Source: Desulfobacterales bacterium
GTDB taxonomy: Bacteria > Desulfobacterota > Desulfobacteria > Desulfobacterales > UBA11574
Direction: 5' to 3'
DNA: 34,594 nt
NCBI GenBank assembly: GCA_020345745.1
Contig: CP070768.1
Coordinates: forward strand, 145,398 to 179,991
Below, one piece after another: positions 34,498 through 34,594 of this stretch. Positions within the stretch are counted from its first letter, which is position 1, and every line of letters starts with the position of its first letter. The translations under genes and the position numbers were made by a program. The notes beneath the pieces are model-generated. The model saw only the letters and a list, made by a program, of their open reading frames with translations, did not search any database and was not told the DNA's origin.

Positions 34498-34594
34498 AGC
34501 CCATGTCCTTCTATCTTTAGCAACATATAACGTATTCACCCAGTCAAATCAATAAAAATCCATATTTTCAGGATTCTATAACCATTCTCAAACA

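Overview
The window looks like chromosomal DNA of a Gram-negative sulfate-reducer-type deltaproteobacterium, probably Desulfobacterales or a relative. It is moderately AT-rich. The reasons are the protein styles (TIGR03960-like radical SAM protein next to ftsZ, multi-domain class III cyclase, CFI-box C-terminus, SH3-and-anchor protein), a complete meso-diaminopimelate-type dcw cluster, and a fused ATP sulfurylase/APS kinase. This placement is inferred from protein style only. No rRNA, tRNA, CRISPR array, phage gene or intact insertion sequence was seen.

Layout. (1) 1-791, plus strand: the 3' end of a CFI-box-CTERM protein overlapping a membrane PilZ protein. (2) 932-6733, minus strand: a 961-residue cyclase (cNMP-binding, two GAF, PAS, class III catalytic domain), a CysQ-type 3'-phosphoadenosine 5'-phosphate phosphatase, and a Sat-CysC fusion. 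The last two form a PAPS-synthesis and PAP-disposal pair and carry the same repeated leader element just upstream of their starts. (3) 6734-7345: a gene-free stretch of palindromes and a 178-bp imperfect inverted repeat. (4) 7346-9082: a B12-binding-type radical SAM protein. (5) 9227-26402, all minus strand: the division and cell-wall cluster, in transcription order mraZ, rsmH, ftsL, ftsI, murE-murF (one fused gene), mraY, murD, ftsW, murG, murC, murB, ftsQ, ftsA, ftsZ. Many of these genes overlap or abut. A sigma-70-like promoter and three 10-bp-spaced MraZ boxes sit directly upstream of mraZ. (6) 26768-31452, minus strand: a small membrane protein, tsaC, purE, a RimK-like ATP-grasp protein, ddl, a SHOCT-like membrane protein and a DUF1992 protein. 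(7) 31453-32005: gene-free apart from a decayed reading frame. (8) 32006-34497, minus strand: a YbaK-type deacylase, IHF alpha, a 542-bp gap with a large palindrome and an intrinsic terminator, an SH3/coiled-coil/anchor protein and a small membrane protein.

The dcw genes take UDP-MurNAc from murB/murC through murD and murE-murF to the pentapeptide. MraY and MurG make lipid I and lipid II, and FtsW/FtsI polymerise and cross-link at the septum. FtsQ/FtsL/FtsA/FtsZ form the divisome, and the nearby ddl supplies D-Ala-D-Ala. The most notable points are the MurE-MurF fusion, Gln in place of both active-site His residues in the Sat domain, the leader element shared by cysQ and sat-cysC, two large palindromic intergenic elements, and a Met replacing the purine-reading Lys in the cyclase.
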